From positions 26,176 to 90,175 of the forward strand of contig NZ_DGIR01000049.1 of the NCBI RefSeq assembly GCF_002386445.1: a stretch of DNA of 64,000 nt. The letters run 5' to 3'. A model generated the notes under the pieces. It was not told where the DNA came from. It searched no databases and was given only the letters and a program-made list of their open reading frames with translations. Both the position numbers and the translations under genes were made by a program. Positions 49,564-58,417 of this stretch are shown piece by piece. The DNA is from Pseudomonas sp. UBA4617. GTDB lineage: Bacteria > Pseudomonadota > Gammaproteobacteria > Pseudomonadales > Pseudomonadaceae. Positions within the stretch are counted from its first letter, which is position 1; every line of letters begins with the position of its first letter.

Positions 49564-50568
49564 ATGACCCAGCTGAATGACCTGAAAATATCCACCCTCG
49601 ACCTGGTGCCGGTGCGCGCCGACGCCGGCCCGGCGCAGTCGCTACGCAACTCGCTGGACCTGGCACAACACGTCGAACGCTTTGGCTACCACCGCTTCTG
49701 GGTGGCCGAGCACCACAACATGGACGGCATCGCCAGCTCGGCTACTTCAGTACTGATCGGCTACCTGGCCGGCGGTACTTCGAGCATTCGCGTGGGCTCC
49801 GGCGGGGTCATGCTGCCGAACCATGCACCGCTGGTGATCGCCGAACAGTTCGGCACCCTGGCCAGCCTGTACCCGGGGCGCATCGACCTGGGTCTGGGCC
49901 GTGCACCGGGTTCCGACCAGATGACCGCCTATGCCCTGCGCCGCGACCGTGCTGGCGGCCCGGACGACTTCCCGGACGACGTCGAGGAGCTGTCGCGTTA
50001 TCTCGGCCCGCGTACCGATGATCAGAAAGTCATCGCGGTGCCAGGTCACGATACCGATGTCCCGATGTGGCTGCTTGGCTCCAGCCTGTTCAGTGCCCAG
50101 TTGGCCGGCACGCGCGGCATGCCCTACGCCTTCGCCTCGCACTTCGCACCGCGTTACATGCACGAGGCGATCCGCGTGTACCGCAATCACTTCAAGCCCT
50201 CGACCACGCTGGCCAAGCCGTACGTGATGCTGGGCATTCCCATGGTCGTGGCTGAAACCGATGAAAAGGCCGAATACCTGGCCACGTCGGTGTATCAGCG
50301 CATCCTGGCGCTGATACGCGGGCAAAGCCTGATGCAGAAGCCGCCAGTGGCAAGCATGGATGGCCTGTGGCTACCGCATGAGCGGGATGCGGTGGGCAGC
50401 TTCCTTGGCCTGGCGATGATTGGTAGCCCGCAGAAAGTGCGGGCCAAGGTGGAAGTGCTGCTGGAGCAGACCGGAGCGGACGAGCTGATCTTTACCTGTG
50501 ACCTGTATGAGCATGCCGACCGGGTGCGGTCCTATGAACTGCTGGCGCAGGCCCTCAGGGCCGAGTGA
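49564..50568 (+). CDS. Luciferase-like FMN monooxygenase (YhbW type)
   Basis: 334 aa, TIM-barrel LLM protein: LSTLDLVPV-type start, FWVAEHHNMDGIASS, VGSGGVMLPNHAPLVIAEQF and GLGRAPGSD are family hallmarks of the YhbW group. It probably uses reduced FMN; the substrate is unknown. CGGAGG precedes the ATG at 49564; the longer upstream reading lacks homology. Confidence 0.88.
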   Translation: MTQLNDLKISTLDLVPVRADAGPAQSLRNSLDLAQHVERFGYHRFWVAEHHNMDGIASSATSVLIGYLAGGTSSIRVGSGGVMLPNHAPLVIAEQFGTLASLYPGRIDLGLGRAPGSDQMTAYALRRDRAGGPDDFPDDVEELSRYLGPRTDDQKVIAVPGHDTDVPMWLLGSSLFSAQLAGTRGMPYAFASHFAPRYMHEAIRVYRNHFKPSTTLAKPYVMLGIPMVVAETDEKAEYLATSVYQRILALIRGQSLMQKPPVASMDGLWLPHERDAVGSFLGLAMIGSPQKVRAKVEVLLEQTGADELIFTCDLYEHADRVRSYELLAQALRAE

Positions 50569-50573
50569 CCTTC

Positions 50574-50639
50574 GGCGCCGGCAAACCCGGCGCGGTCAGC
50601 TGTAGGCGCGGCCCTTCGCGACACAAGGCCGCGTCTACA
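50574..50639. repeat. Hairpin plus REP element
   Basis: A GCGCCGG/CCGGCGC stem (50574-50593) directly follows the luciferase-like gene, then a TGTAGGCGCGGCCC...GGCCGCGTCTACA REP unit (50601-50639). Together they end the rightward gene before the convergent DUF1161 gene. Confidence 0.65.
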
Positions 50640-50689
50640 CGGACAGCGCCACAGTCAACGCCTATCTGGCCGGCGATGACGCCATGCCA

Positions 50690-50911
50690 TCAGCCACGGC
50701 GGTACACGATCTCCTTGGTGCCGGCCTCGCAGCTACCAATCACCTTGCCCGCCGGTTCGCCCTTTTTCACGACCTCCAGGGTGTAGCCCTGAACACCCTT
50801 GGCATCCAGCTTGGCGGCAATCTCCGCCTTCAGCTCCTCGCAGGGCTTGCCTGCTGCCAACGCACCACCGGCCAGGCTCATCAGGCCCAGCGCCAGAATC
50901 ACTTTGTTCAT
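50690..50911 (-). CDS. DUF1161 small periplasmic protein, second copy
   Basis: 73 aa, signal peptide to about residue 20 (ALA/AGK), core KPCEELKAEIAAKLDAKGVQ and KVIGSCEAGTKEIVYRR. It is a paralogue of the gene at 48675. An AAGGA lies before the ATG at 50911. Confidence 0.85.
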   Translation of the reverse strand: MNKVILALGLMSLAGGALAAGKPCEELKAEIAAKLDAKGVQGYTLEVVKKGEPAGKVIGSCEAGTKEIVYRRG

Positions 50912-51012
50912 CAATTACTTTCCTTGTGCAGACGCGATCAGAAAGGGCGCCTGCCGAGGCGCCCGCTTCTTGAATATCCCATCCTGCCGGACTCATCCAG
51001 CCCGGTAACATT

Positions 51013-51228
51013 TCAGCTGTTGGCGATACGGAAGCCGACCTTCAGCGTGACCTGGAAGTGCGCCGCCTTGTTGTCGCGGATATGGCCACGGGTGTCGACC
51101 ACCTCGAACCACTCAAGGTGCTTGATGCTCTTGCCGGCTTCAGCGAGGGCATTGTTGATCGCTTCTTCGATGCTGGTGGTCGAAGACCCTACCAGCTCGA
51201 TCTTCTTGTACGTGTGATGGTCGGTCAT
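51013..51228 (-). CDS. Dodecin, flavin-storage protein
   Basis: 71 aa. The dodecin fold is shown by YKKIELVGSS, SIEEAINNALAEA, LEWFEVVDTRGHI (flavin-stacking Trp) and VTLKVGFRI. It forms a dodecamer that binds FMN or CoA. AAGGAG precedes the ATG. Confidence 0.92.
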   Translation of the reverse strand: MTDHHTYKKIELVGSSTTSIEEAINNALAEAGKSIKHLEWFEVVDTRGHIRDNKAAHFQVTLKVGFRIANS

Positions 51229-51378
51229 GAGCGCTCTCCTTGGATATCAGTGTGATTGAGCCTAGCAGCGCAGGCAGGGTTTACCTGCGAGCCGCCACGA
51301 ATATGGAAAGTTCGATCGCACTTTCGCTTCGCTTGGCAGTCGCAACCTCTACAGCCCACAACGCGAAGGAGAGTCAAC

Positions 51379-51702
51379 ATGCACCGCAATTCGCTGCGTA
51401 AAGCGTCCCTGGAAAGCATGGAAGCCGAGATCGAAAGCCTGCTGAAGAGCCTGGAAAGCCTCAAGCATGACGCTTCGGAAGAGTCCCAGAAGTCGGTCAA
51501 GGCCATCCGCAGCAGCGCCGAAAGCGCCCTTCGTCATTCCCGTAGCCTGCTGAGCGACGCCTACGAAGAAGTGAAGCAACGTACCCGCCAGACCGGCATT
51601 GCTACCCGTGATTATGCCCAGCAGCACCCCTACACCACTGCCGGCGTCGCCGTCGGCGCACTGGGCCTGCTGGCGGCCTACCTGCTGTGCAAGCGCAACT
51701 AA
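51379..51702 (+). CDS. YqjD/ElaB-like DUF883 protein
   Basis: 107 aa. A long amphipathic helix with coiled-coil character covers residues 8-75, and a C-terminal transmembrane helix (about 86-103, GVAVGALGLLAAYLLC) ends in KRN. E. coli relatives tether ribosomes to the inner membrane in stationary phase. AAGGAG precedes the ATG. Its stop overlaps the trpI stop by 3 bp. Confidence 0.85.
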   Translation: MHRNSLRKASLESMEAEIESLLKSLESLKHDASEESQKSVKAIRSSAESALRHSRSLLSDAYEEVKQRTRQTGIATRDYAQQHPYTTAGVAVGALGLLAAYLLCKRN

Positions 51703-52595
51703 GCGCCTTGGCTGGCCAGTTCGGCACGTAGCCACTGCGCCAACTGCTCGGCGCGCCCGTCCGCGGCGCGCCGGGGCACCCACAACGCCAGCACTGCGGA
51801 GGTGGGGGAAAAGCCCCAAGGCGCACACAGGCGCCCGGCTCGCAGGTCATCGGCGACCAGCGGCTGCGGTGCAATCGCAACGCCCAGACCTGCCACCGCT
51901 GCTTCCAGCAGGTAATACAAATGCTCGAAGGCCTGCCCATGATGCAGTGCCGCCGGGTTCAGCCCTTGTTCCGCCGCCCAGGTCGGCCAAGCCTGCGGGC
52001 GCGAGGTGGTGTGAAGCAGGGCTTCGTCGAGCAGGGCGCTGGCAGGCGCACCCTGCAAGCGCTCGAAACCGGAATAGTGCGGACTGAGCACTGGCCCGAT
52101 GCGCTCCTCGGCCAGCATGTGCACCTGCATGTCCGCCGGCCACGGCGGTTCGGCATACACCAACAGCGCATCCAGCCCCGGCCGACGTGGATCGAGGTCG
52201 CCTTCGCCTGCCGAGAGGTGCAGGCGCAACGCGGGTAAATCGGCCTTCAGTCGCCCCAACCGTGGAATGAACCAGCGCGCCAGGAGGCTACCCGAGCAAC
52301 CCAGCACGAACGGCGCCTCGCTCACATCACGGCTGAGTTCGGCACATACGCTGCGCAGCCGGTCGAAGGCTTCGCCGCTGGCATCACGCAGGCGCACACC
52401 TGCATCTGTGAGTTTGATGCCGCGCCCGTCCTTGACGAACAGCACCACGCCCAAGTGCTCCTCAAGCACCTTGAGTTGCCGGCTGACTGCGCCATGGGTA
52501 ACGTGCAGCGCTTCAGCCGCCTGGCTGACGCTATTCAACCGGGCGGTGGCCTCGAAGGCCCGCAGGGCGTTCAGGGGAGGGAGGTCGTGGGCCAT
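51699..52595 (-). CDS. trpI: TrpI, LysR-type activator of trpBA
   Basis: 298 aa. N-terminal winged helix-turn-helix (about residues 8-65: LNALRAFEATARL, VSQAAEALHVTHGAVSRQLK), then a LysR substrate domain. In pseudomonads TrpI activates trpBA in response to indole-3-glycerol phosphate and is divergent from trpB, as here. The ATG at 52595 was preferred over the upstream TTG. Confidence 0.93.
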   Translation of the reverse strand: MAHDLPPLNALRAFEATARLNSVSQAAEALHVTHGAVSRQLKVLEEHLGVVLFVKDGRGIKLTDAGVRLRDASGEAFDRLRSVCAELSRDVSEAPFVLGCSGSLLARWFIPRLGRLKADLPALRLHLSAGEGDLDPRRPGLDALLVYAEPPWPADMQVHMLAEERIGPVLSPHYSGFERLQGAPASALLDEALLHTTSRPQAWPTWAAEQGLNPAALHHGQAFEHLYYLLEAAVAGLGVAIAPQPLVADDLRAGRLCAPWGFSPTSAVLALWVPRRAADGRAEQLAQWLRAELASQGA

Positions 52596-52705
52596 GTTAC
52601 CTGTGAGTTTTCCTGACAAGTTTGCGCAATCTTATCGGTTTTCAGCCGGGCCTGTCGTGGTTAGAGTAAAGCCCATCACTCATCCATTACGCCCTGGAGC
52701 GCCCC
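52596..52705. promoter_or_regulatory. trpI-trpBA divergent control region
   Basis: This 110 bp region must hold both promoters and the TrpI sites, as in P. aeruginosa. A TAGAGT near 52661-52666 could be the trpB -10. CTGGAG precedes the trpB ATG. The TrpI sites cannot be fixed by eye. Confidence 0.55.
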
Positions 52706-53923
52706 ATGACCCAGTCCCAATACCGCCCCGGCCCCGACGCCAACGGCCTGTTCGGCTCGTTCGGCGGCCGCTACGTAGCCGAAACGCTGATGCCTCTGGT
52801 GCTGGACCTGGCCCGCGAATACGAAGCAGCCAAGGCTGATCCGAAATTCCTTGAAGAGCTGGCTTATTTCCAGCGCGACTACATTGGCAGACCCAACCCG
52901 CTGTACTTCGCCGAGCGTCTGACCCAACACTGCGGCGGCGCCAAGATTTTCTTCAAGCGTGAAGAGCTGAACCACACCGGCGCGCACAAGGTGAACAACT
53001 GCATCGGCCAGGTACTGCTGGCCAAGCGCATGGGCAAGAAACGCCTGATCGCCGAAACCGGTGCCGGCATGCACGGCGTGGCGACCGCTACCGTCGCCGC
53101 CCGCTTCGGCCTGCCTTGCGTAATCTACATGGGCGCCACCGACATCGAGCGCCAGCAGGCCAACGTATTCCGCATGAAGCTGCTCGGCGCCGAAATTGTC
53201 CCGGTCACCGCGGGTACTGGCACCCTGAAAGACGCCATGAACGAGGCACTGCGCGACTGGGTCACCAACGTCGAAGACACCTTCTACCTGATCGGTACCG
53301 TGGCCGGCCCACACCCGTACCCGGCCATGGTCCGCGACTTCCAGTCGATCATCGGCAAGGAAACCCGCGCCCAGTTGCAAGAGAAGGAAGGCCGCCTGCC
53401 AGACAGCCTGGTCGCCTGCGTCGGTGGCGGTTCCAACGCCATGGGCCTGTTCCATGAATTCCTCGAAGAGCCGAGCGTGCAGATCATTGGCGTCGAAGCC
53501 GGTGGCCACGGCGTACACACCGACAAACATGCCGCCAGCCTCAACGGCGGCGTCCCAGGCGTGCTGCACGGCAACCGTACCTACCTGCTGCAGGATGCAG
53601 ACGGCCAGATTACCGACGCCCATTCGATCTCCGCCGGCCTGGACTACCCGGGCATCGGTCCTGAACATGCCTACCTGCACGAAGTGAAACGTGTGGAATA
53701 CGTCAGCATCACCGACGACGAAGCGTTGGATGCGTTCCACGCCACCTGCCGCCTGGAAGGCATCATCCCGGCCTTGGAGAGCTCCCATGCCTTGGCCGAG
53801 GCGATCAAGCGCGCGCCGAAGCTGCCCAAGGACCACCTGATGGTCGTGTGCCTGTCGGGCCGCGGCGACAAAGACATGCAAACCGTCATGAACCACATGG
53901 CTGCCCAGGAGAAACAGGCATGA
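52706..53923 (+). CDS. trpB: Tryptophan synthase beta chain
   Basis: 405 aa. The PLP lysine is in HTGAHKVNN (about residue 95), the catalytic Glu is in AETGAGMHG, and the phosphate loop is GGGSNAMG. It joins indole with serine to give tryptophan. Its stop overlaps the trpA ATG (ATGA). Confidence 0.97.
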   Translation: MTQSQYRPGPDANGLFGSFGGRYVAETLMPLVLDLAREYEAAKADPKFLEELAYFQRDYIGRPNPLYFAERLTQHCGGAKIFFKREELNHTGAHKVNNCIGQVLLAKRMGKKRLIAETGAGMHGVATATVAARFGLPCVIYMGATDIERQQANVFRMKLLGAEIVPVTAGTGTLKDAMNEALRDWVTNVEDTFYLIGTVAGPHPYPAMVRDFQSIIGKETRAQLQEKEGRLPDSLVACVGGGSNAMGLFHEFLEEPSVQIIGVEAGGHGVHTDKHAASLNGGVPGVLHGNRTYLLQDADGQITDAHSISAGLDYPGIGPEHAYLHEVKRVEYVSITDDEALDAFHATCRLEGIIPALESSHALAEAIKRAPKLPKDHLMVVCLSGRGDKDMQTVMNHMAAQEKQA

Positions 53924-54729
53924 GCCGTCTTGAACAACGCTTCGCCGAGCTGAAGGCCGAAGGCCGCTCGGCACTGGTCACCTTCATTACCGCGGGCGAC
54001 CCGGGCTATGACGCCTCGCTGCAGATCCTCAAGGGCCTGCCGGCAGCCGGTGCCGACGTGATCGAACTGGGCATGCCGTTCACCGACCCGATGGCCGATG
54101 GCGTGGCCATCCAGCTGGCCACTTTGCGTGCCCTGGAAGCCGGCCAGACCCTGGCCAAGACTCTGCAGATGGTTCGCGATTTCCGTGTGGATGACCAAGC
54201 CACGCCGATCGTGCTGATGGGCTACTACAACCCGATTCACCGCTTTGGCGTGGAACAGTTCGTGGCCGAGGCCAGGCAAGCGGGCGTCGATGGCCTGATC
54301 ATCGTCGACCTGCCGCCGGAGCACGATGCCGAACTGGCCACCCCGGCCCAGGCCGCAGGCATCGACTTCATCCGCCTGACCACCCCGACCACCGACGATG
54401 TGCGCCTGCCACGCGTGCTGGAGCGCAGCTCCGGGTTCGTCTACTACGTGTCGGTGGCCGGTGTGACCGGCGCCGGCTCGGCCACCAGCGAACACGTGAC
54501 CGAGGCCATTGCCCGCCTGCGTCGGCATACCGACCTGCCGATCAGCGTTGGCTTCGGCATTCGTACGCCGGAGCAGGCGGCGAACATCGCCCGCCTGGCG
54601 GACGGTGTGGTGGTGGGTTCGGCGCTGGTCGACAAGATCGCCCAGGCCAAGAGTGCCGAACAGGCGGTGAACGATGTGCTGAGCCTCTGCTCGGCACTGG
54701 CTGAAGGGGTGCGCGGCGCCCGCCGCTGA
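53920..54729 (+). CDS. trpA: Tryptophan synthase alpha chain
   Basis: 269 aa TIM barrel. The catalytic Glu is in VIELGMPFTDPMADG and the catalytic Asp in GLIIVDLPPEH; the phosphate site is SVAGVTGA and GFGI. It splits indole-3-glycerol phosphate and passes indole to TrpB. Overlap with trpB by 4 bp supports tight coupling. Confidence 0.97.
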   Translation: MSRLEQRFAELKAEGRSALVTFITAGDPGYDASLQILKGLPAAGADVIELGMPFTDPMADGVAIQLATLRALEAGQTLAKTLQMVRDFRVDDQATPIVLMGYYNPIHRFGVEQFVAEARQAGVDGLIIVDLPPEHDAELATPAQAAGIDFIRLTTPTTDDVRLPRVLERSSGFVYYVSVAGVTGAGSATSEHVTEAIARLRRHTDLPISVGFGIRTPEQAANIARLADGVVVGSALVDKIAQAKSAEQAVNDVLSLCSALAEGVRGARR

Positions 54730-54740
54730 TCCACGCCGAA

Positions 54741-54828
54741 TGCTTCGCGGGCCCGCCCGCTTCCACAGGGACCACACGATGCTGAAAGCTGTGGACCTGG
54801 GGGAGTGGGCTTGCCCGCGAACAGCGCC
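54741..54828. repeat. REP pair after trpA
   Basis: GCTTCGCGGGCCCGCCCGCTTCCACAGG and an inverted partner (GAGTGGGCTTGCCCGCGAA) lie between convergent trpA and the dioxygenase-like gene. Confidence 0.7.
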
Positions 54829-54848
54829 GATACAAGCAATACAGAAAA

Positions 54849-55181
54849 CTATCCCCCGAAGATCGACAAATCCAGCGGCCGCACAGCCCCCATCCAGATC
54901 GCATGGTCCCGATGGTCCGCCAGTTCATCCCCGGTCAGCGGGTGCATGAACACCACCAGCCCCTTGCGGTACAACGCCAACCAAGGCAACACCACGCCTA
55001 CCACCTCCGGCCCGAACGCCAACTGGCAGCTCCAGTCCGGGTGCGGCCCCACCGGCTTCTGGTGCATGCGCCCCATGGTCACCGGGAACAGTCGCGCAGC
55101 CTCCTCGCACAACTCACGGGCCTGCGCCATGGTCGCTGCGTCGTAGTACACATGGGCGTGGTAACCCTTGATTCTCTGCAC
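54849..55181 (-). CDS. DOPA 4,5-dioxygenase-family protein
   Basis: 110 aa, single small domain. The conserved His-rich blocks are YHAHVYYD, MGRMHQKPVGPHP and FMHPLTGDE..DHRDHA, matching the bacterial DOPA 4,5-dioxygenase-like family (extradiol, non-heme iron). The physiological substrate is not known. Confidence 0.85.
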   Translation of the reverse strand: MQRIKGYHAHVYYDAATMAQARELCEEAARLFPVTMGRMHQKPVGPHPDWSCQLAFGPEVVGVVLPWLALYRKGLVVFMHPLTGDELADHRDHAIWMGAVRPLDLSIFGG

Positions 55182-55233
55182 GATAACTCCTGTTTACGGT
55201 CCAAACCTCACCACCTGCAAAGGAAGTGATGCC

Positions 55234-55851
55234 GTGAAAAACGCCGAAACGCCCGTATTCAAGCTGGTCCTGTTCGGGCCTGAAAGCAGCTTGGGCAATG
55301 CCCTGATGGTCGAGCTGCTGTCGCGCCAGCACGAAGTCACGGCCGTGGTGAATGATCTCAACCGCCACGCGCCGCGCCCGGGCCTGCATTTCAAGCTAGG
55401 CGGGCTGGGCGATGCGGACCAGGCGGAACAGGGTGCAGCAGGCGGTTCGGCGGTGATTGCCCTGTTGTCGACACTGGCGCCGGGCGACCTGCCCGGTCAG
55501 GCGCACATGAGCCAGGCGCTGCTGGCGGGGCTCAAGCGCACGACTATACGCCAGCTGCTACTGGTGGGCGATTTCGCTGTGCTGGACAAGCCAGGCAAGT
55601 ACAGTGAAGTGGAGCGGGAATGCGTGAACCAGGTGGTCGATGGCTTGCAGCGCAGCGCCTTGCACTGGACGTTGATCAATACGCCGCCGGAGCTGCCAGG
55701 GTTGGGGATGGAGCATTTTCGCAGTACCGAGGGCACGTTGGAGCCGGGGTTGGGTGAGCCTTTGCGGCAGCTGGCCAGGGTCGCGGCAGGAATGGTGGAT
55801 ATGCTGGAGCTGGGTTTGCACCGGGGCGAGCATCTGAACTTCGTGGTCTAG
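55234..55851 (+). CDS. Rossmann-fold NAD(P)-dependent oxidoreductase-like protein
   Basis: 205 aa from a GTG start with AAAGGAAG before it. An N-terminal beta-alpha-beta (LVLFGPESSLGNALMVELL) suggests an atypical SDR/NmrA-like nucleotide site in which the middle Gly of GxxGxxG is Ser. VIALLSTLAPG, LLLVGDFAVLD and WTLINTPPEL fit this fold. Substrate unknown. Confidence 0.7.
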   Translation: MKNAETPVFKLVLFGPESSLGNALMVELLSRQHEVTAVVNDLNRHAPRPGLHFKLGGLGDADQAEQGAAGGSAVIALLSTLAPGDLPGQAHMSQALLAGLKRTTIRQLLLVGDFAVLDKPGKYSEVERECVNQVVDGLQRSALHWTLINTPPELPGLGMEHFRSTEGTLEPGLGEPLRQLARVAAGMVDMLELGLHRGEHLNFVV

Positions 55852-55875
55852 ACTGCCGGAGCTGCTACGGCGACC

Positions 55876-56775
55876 TCAAAGGCTGCGCTCACGCTCCAGC
55901 CAATCCACAAACCGCTGGATCAGCGCCCCGCGCCGCTTGCGCGGCGGCAGCACCACGTAATACCCCCGGGCCGAACGCAAGCTACCTTCTAGTGGCCGGC
56001 ACAGCAGCCCCTGGTCCACCAGCCCGTCCACCAGGTGGCCCCAGCCAATCGCCACGCCTTGGCCGGCGATCGCCGCCTGAATCAGCAAGGTATAGTTATC
56101 GAACCGCAACTGTCCCGGCGGCGGCGGGCTGGCCACGCCAAACCCACGGAATACCCCCGCCCAGTCGAACCAGCGGCTGGCCTGCTCGCCCTTCAAGTGC
56201 AGCAACGGCAACCGTTGCAAATCCTCGGCTGACAAGGGCTTGCCATGAATCAGCCGAGGGCTGCAGACCGGGAAAACTTCCTCATCGAACAACCAGCGGC
56301 TCTCACCTTGGTGAAAGCGCCCGTCACCAAACAGCACTGCCACATCGATGTCCGGGCGCAACATGCCCAGGCTGCGTTCACCCGTCACCAGGCTCACATC
56401 CACCTGTGGATAAGCCTGGTGAAAGCGCTGCAACCGTGGCATCAGCCAGAACGCCGCAAAAGCGAAGTCGGTCGCTACCTGCAGCACCTCGCGCTGGCCT
56501 CTCCCGCAGACCTCAGCGATGCCGTCATCCATGGCCTGCAGGCCCTGATACACCTGTTCGAACAACACCTGGCCAGCCTCGGTCAGCACGATGCCCCGGT
56601 AAATGCGGTCGAACAAGCGCGTGCCCAACTGAGCCTCCAGCCGTTTGATCTGCTGGCTCACTGCCGGCTGCGTGGTGCCAAGCTCCAGGGCCGCCGCAGT
56701 GAAGCCACGCAGCCGTGCGGCGGCCTCGAACACGCGCAAGGTGTCCAGCGACAAGTCGGCAAGGTGCTCAAACAT
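55876..56775 (-). CDS. LysR-type regulator of choline sulfate use
   Basis: 299 aa. HTH at about residues 8-65 (LDTLRVFEAAARL, LGTTQPAVSQQIKRLE), then a GcvA-like effector domain. It is divergent from the choline sulfatase gene, the usual place of the choline-sulfate-utilisation LysR regulator. Confidence 0.88.
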   Translation of the reverse strand: MFEHLADLSLDTLRVFEAAARLRGFTAAALELGTTQPAVSQQIKRLEAQLGTRLFDRIYRGIVLTEAGQVLFEQVYQGLQAMDDGIAEVCGRGQREVLQVATDFAFAAFWLMPRLQRFHQAYPQVDVSLVTGERSLGMLRPDIDVAVLFGDGRFHQGESRWLFDEEVFPVCSPRLIHGKPLSAEDLQRLPLLHLKGEQASRWFDWAGVFRGFGVASPPPPGQLRFDNYTLLIQAAIAGQGVAIGWGHLVDGLVDQGLLCRPLEGSLRSARGYYVVLPPRKRRGALIQRFVDWLERERSL

Positions 56776-56883
56776 AAGCGTGGCTAATCCTATTCATTGT
56801 TCGCCATGGGCTTTACCCATGTTATCCACAGACGCATCTTGGTAGGCAAGCGGTTCGCATAATTCTCAACGATGGAAGCCACC

Positions 56884-58401
56884 ATGACGCGCCCGAATAT
56901 CCTGTTCATCATGGCCGACCAGATGGCCGCGCCCTTGCTGCCGATCTACAGCCCGTCGCCGATCCAGATGCCGCACCTGAGCCGCCTGGCCGAGCAGGCG
57001 GTGGTGTTCAACGCTGCCTACTGCAACAGCCCATTGTGCGCCCCGTCCCGTTTCACCCTGGTCAGTGGCCAGTTGCCCAGCCGCATCGGCGCCTACGACA
57101 ACGCCGCCGACTTCCCCGCCGATGTACCGACCTACGCCCACTACCTGCGCCGCCTTGGCTACCGCACCGCGCTGTCAGGCAAGATGCACTTCTGTGGCCC
57201 GGACCAGTTGCATGGCTACGAAGAACGTCTGACCAGCGATATCTACCCAGCAGACTATGGCTGGGCGGTGAACTGGGATGAACCGGACGTGCGCCCAAGC
57301 TGGTACCACAACATGTCCTCGGTGCTGCAGGCCGGCCCGTGCGTGCGTACCAACCAGCTGGATTTCGACGAAGAAGTGCTGTTCAAGGCGCGCCAGTACC
57401 TGTACGACCACGTCCGCGAAAACGATGGCCGGCCGTTCTGCCTGACTGTGTCGATGACCCACCCGCACGACCCGTACACCATCCCCAGGCGCTACTGGGA
57501 TCGCTACGAGGGTGTGGATATCCCGATGCCGCGCGCCGAGTTCGCGCAGGCGGAACTTGACCCCCACTCGCAGCGCCTGCTGAAGGTGTACGACCTGTGG
57601 AACAAGCCCCTGCCGGTGGACAAGATCCGCGATGCCCGCCGCGCCTACTTCGGCGCCTGCAGCTACATCGACGACAACATCGGCCAGTTGTTGCAAACCC
57701 TCGAGGAATGCCACCTGGCCGACAACACCGTGATCGTGTTCTCTGGCGACCACGGCGACATGCTCGGTGAGCGGGGCCTCTGGTACAAGATGCACTGGTT
57801 CGAGATGTCGGCGCGGGTACCGCTGCTGATACACGCGCCCAAGCGTTTCGCCGCATGCCGGGTGGACGCCTCGGTGTCGACCTGCGACTTGCTGCCGACG
57901 CTGGTCGAGCTGGCAGGCGGGTCTGTGGATAAAAACCTGCACCTGGACGGCCGCTCGCTGCTTGGCCATTTGCAAGGGCAGGGCGGCCACGACGAGGTCA
58001 TCGGCGAGTACATGGCCGAAGGCACGGTCGGGCCGCTGATGATGATTCGCCGTGGCCCGTACAAGTTCGTGTACAGCGAAGACGACCCATGCCTACTCTA
58101 TGACCTGAGCCGCGACCCGCACGAGCGGGAGAACCTCACCAGCAGCCCGGACCACCAGGCGCTGCTGCAGGCATTTGTCGATGAAGCACGGCAACGCTGG
58201 GATATTCCCAGCCTGCGCCAGCAGGTGCTGGCCAGCCAACGCCGCCGCCGCCTGGTGGCCGAGGCGCTGGCCATCGGCAAGCTGAAAAGCTGGGACCACC
58301 AACCCTGGGTGGACGCCAGCCAACAGTACATGCGCAACCACATCGATCTCGACGACCTCGAGCGCAAGGCACGTTATCCACAGCCCGCACCCTTGGAATG
58401 A
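56884..58401 (+). CDS. betC: Choline-sulfatase
   Basis: 505 aa. Type I sulfatase with the formylglycine motif CAPSR (Cys 52 from this start) and metal ligands MADQM near the N-terminus and FSGDHGDMLGE. It splits choline-O-sulfate to choline and sulphate. The ATG at 56884 was preferred because GGAAG lies before it; an in-frame ATG at 56872 is possible. No signal peptide is seen, so it acts in the cytoplasm. Confidence 0.95.
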   Translation: MTRPNILFIMADQMAAPLLPIYSPSPIQMPHLSRLAEQAVVFNAAYCNSPLCAPSRFTLVSGQLPSRIGAYDNAADFPADVPTYAHYLRRLGYRTALSGKMHFCGPDQLHGYEERLTSDIYPADYGWAVNWDEPDVRPSWYHNMSSVLQAGPCVRTNQLDFDEEVLFKARQYLYDHVRENDGRPFCLTVSMTHPHDPYTIPRRYWDRYEGVDIPMPRAEFAQAELDPHSQRLLKVYDLWNKPLPVDKIRDARRAYFGACSYIDDNIGQLLQTLEECHLADNTVIVFSGDHGDMLGERGLWYKMHWFEMSARVPLLIHAPKRFAACRVDASVSTCDLLPTLVELAGGSVDKNLHLDGRSLLGHLQGQGGHDEVIGEYMAEGTVGPLMMIRRGPYKFVYSEDDPCLLYDLSRDPHERENLTSSPDHQALLQAFVDEARQRWDIPSLRQQVLASQRRRRLVAEALAIGKLKSWDHQPWVDASQQYMRNHIDLDDLERKARYPQPAPLE

Positions 58402-58417
58402 GTAAAGAGAGGCCGCC

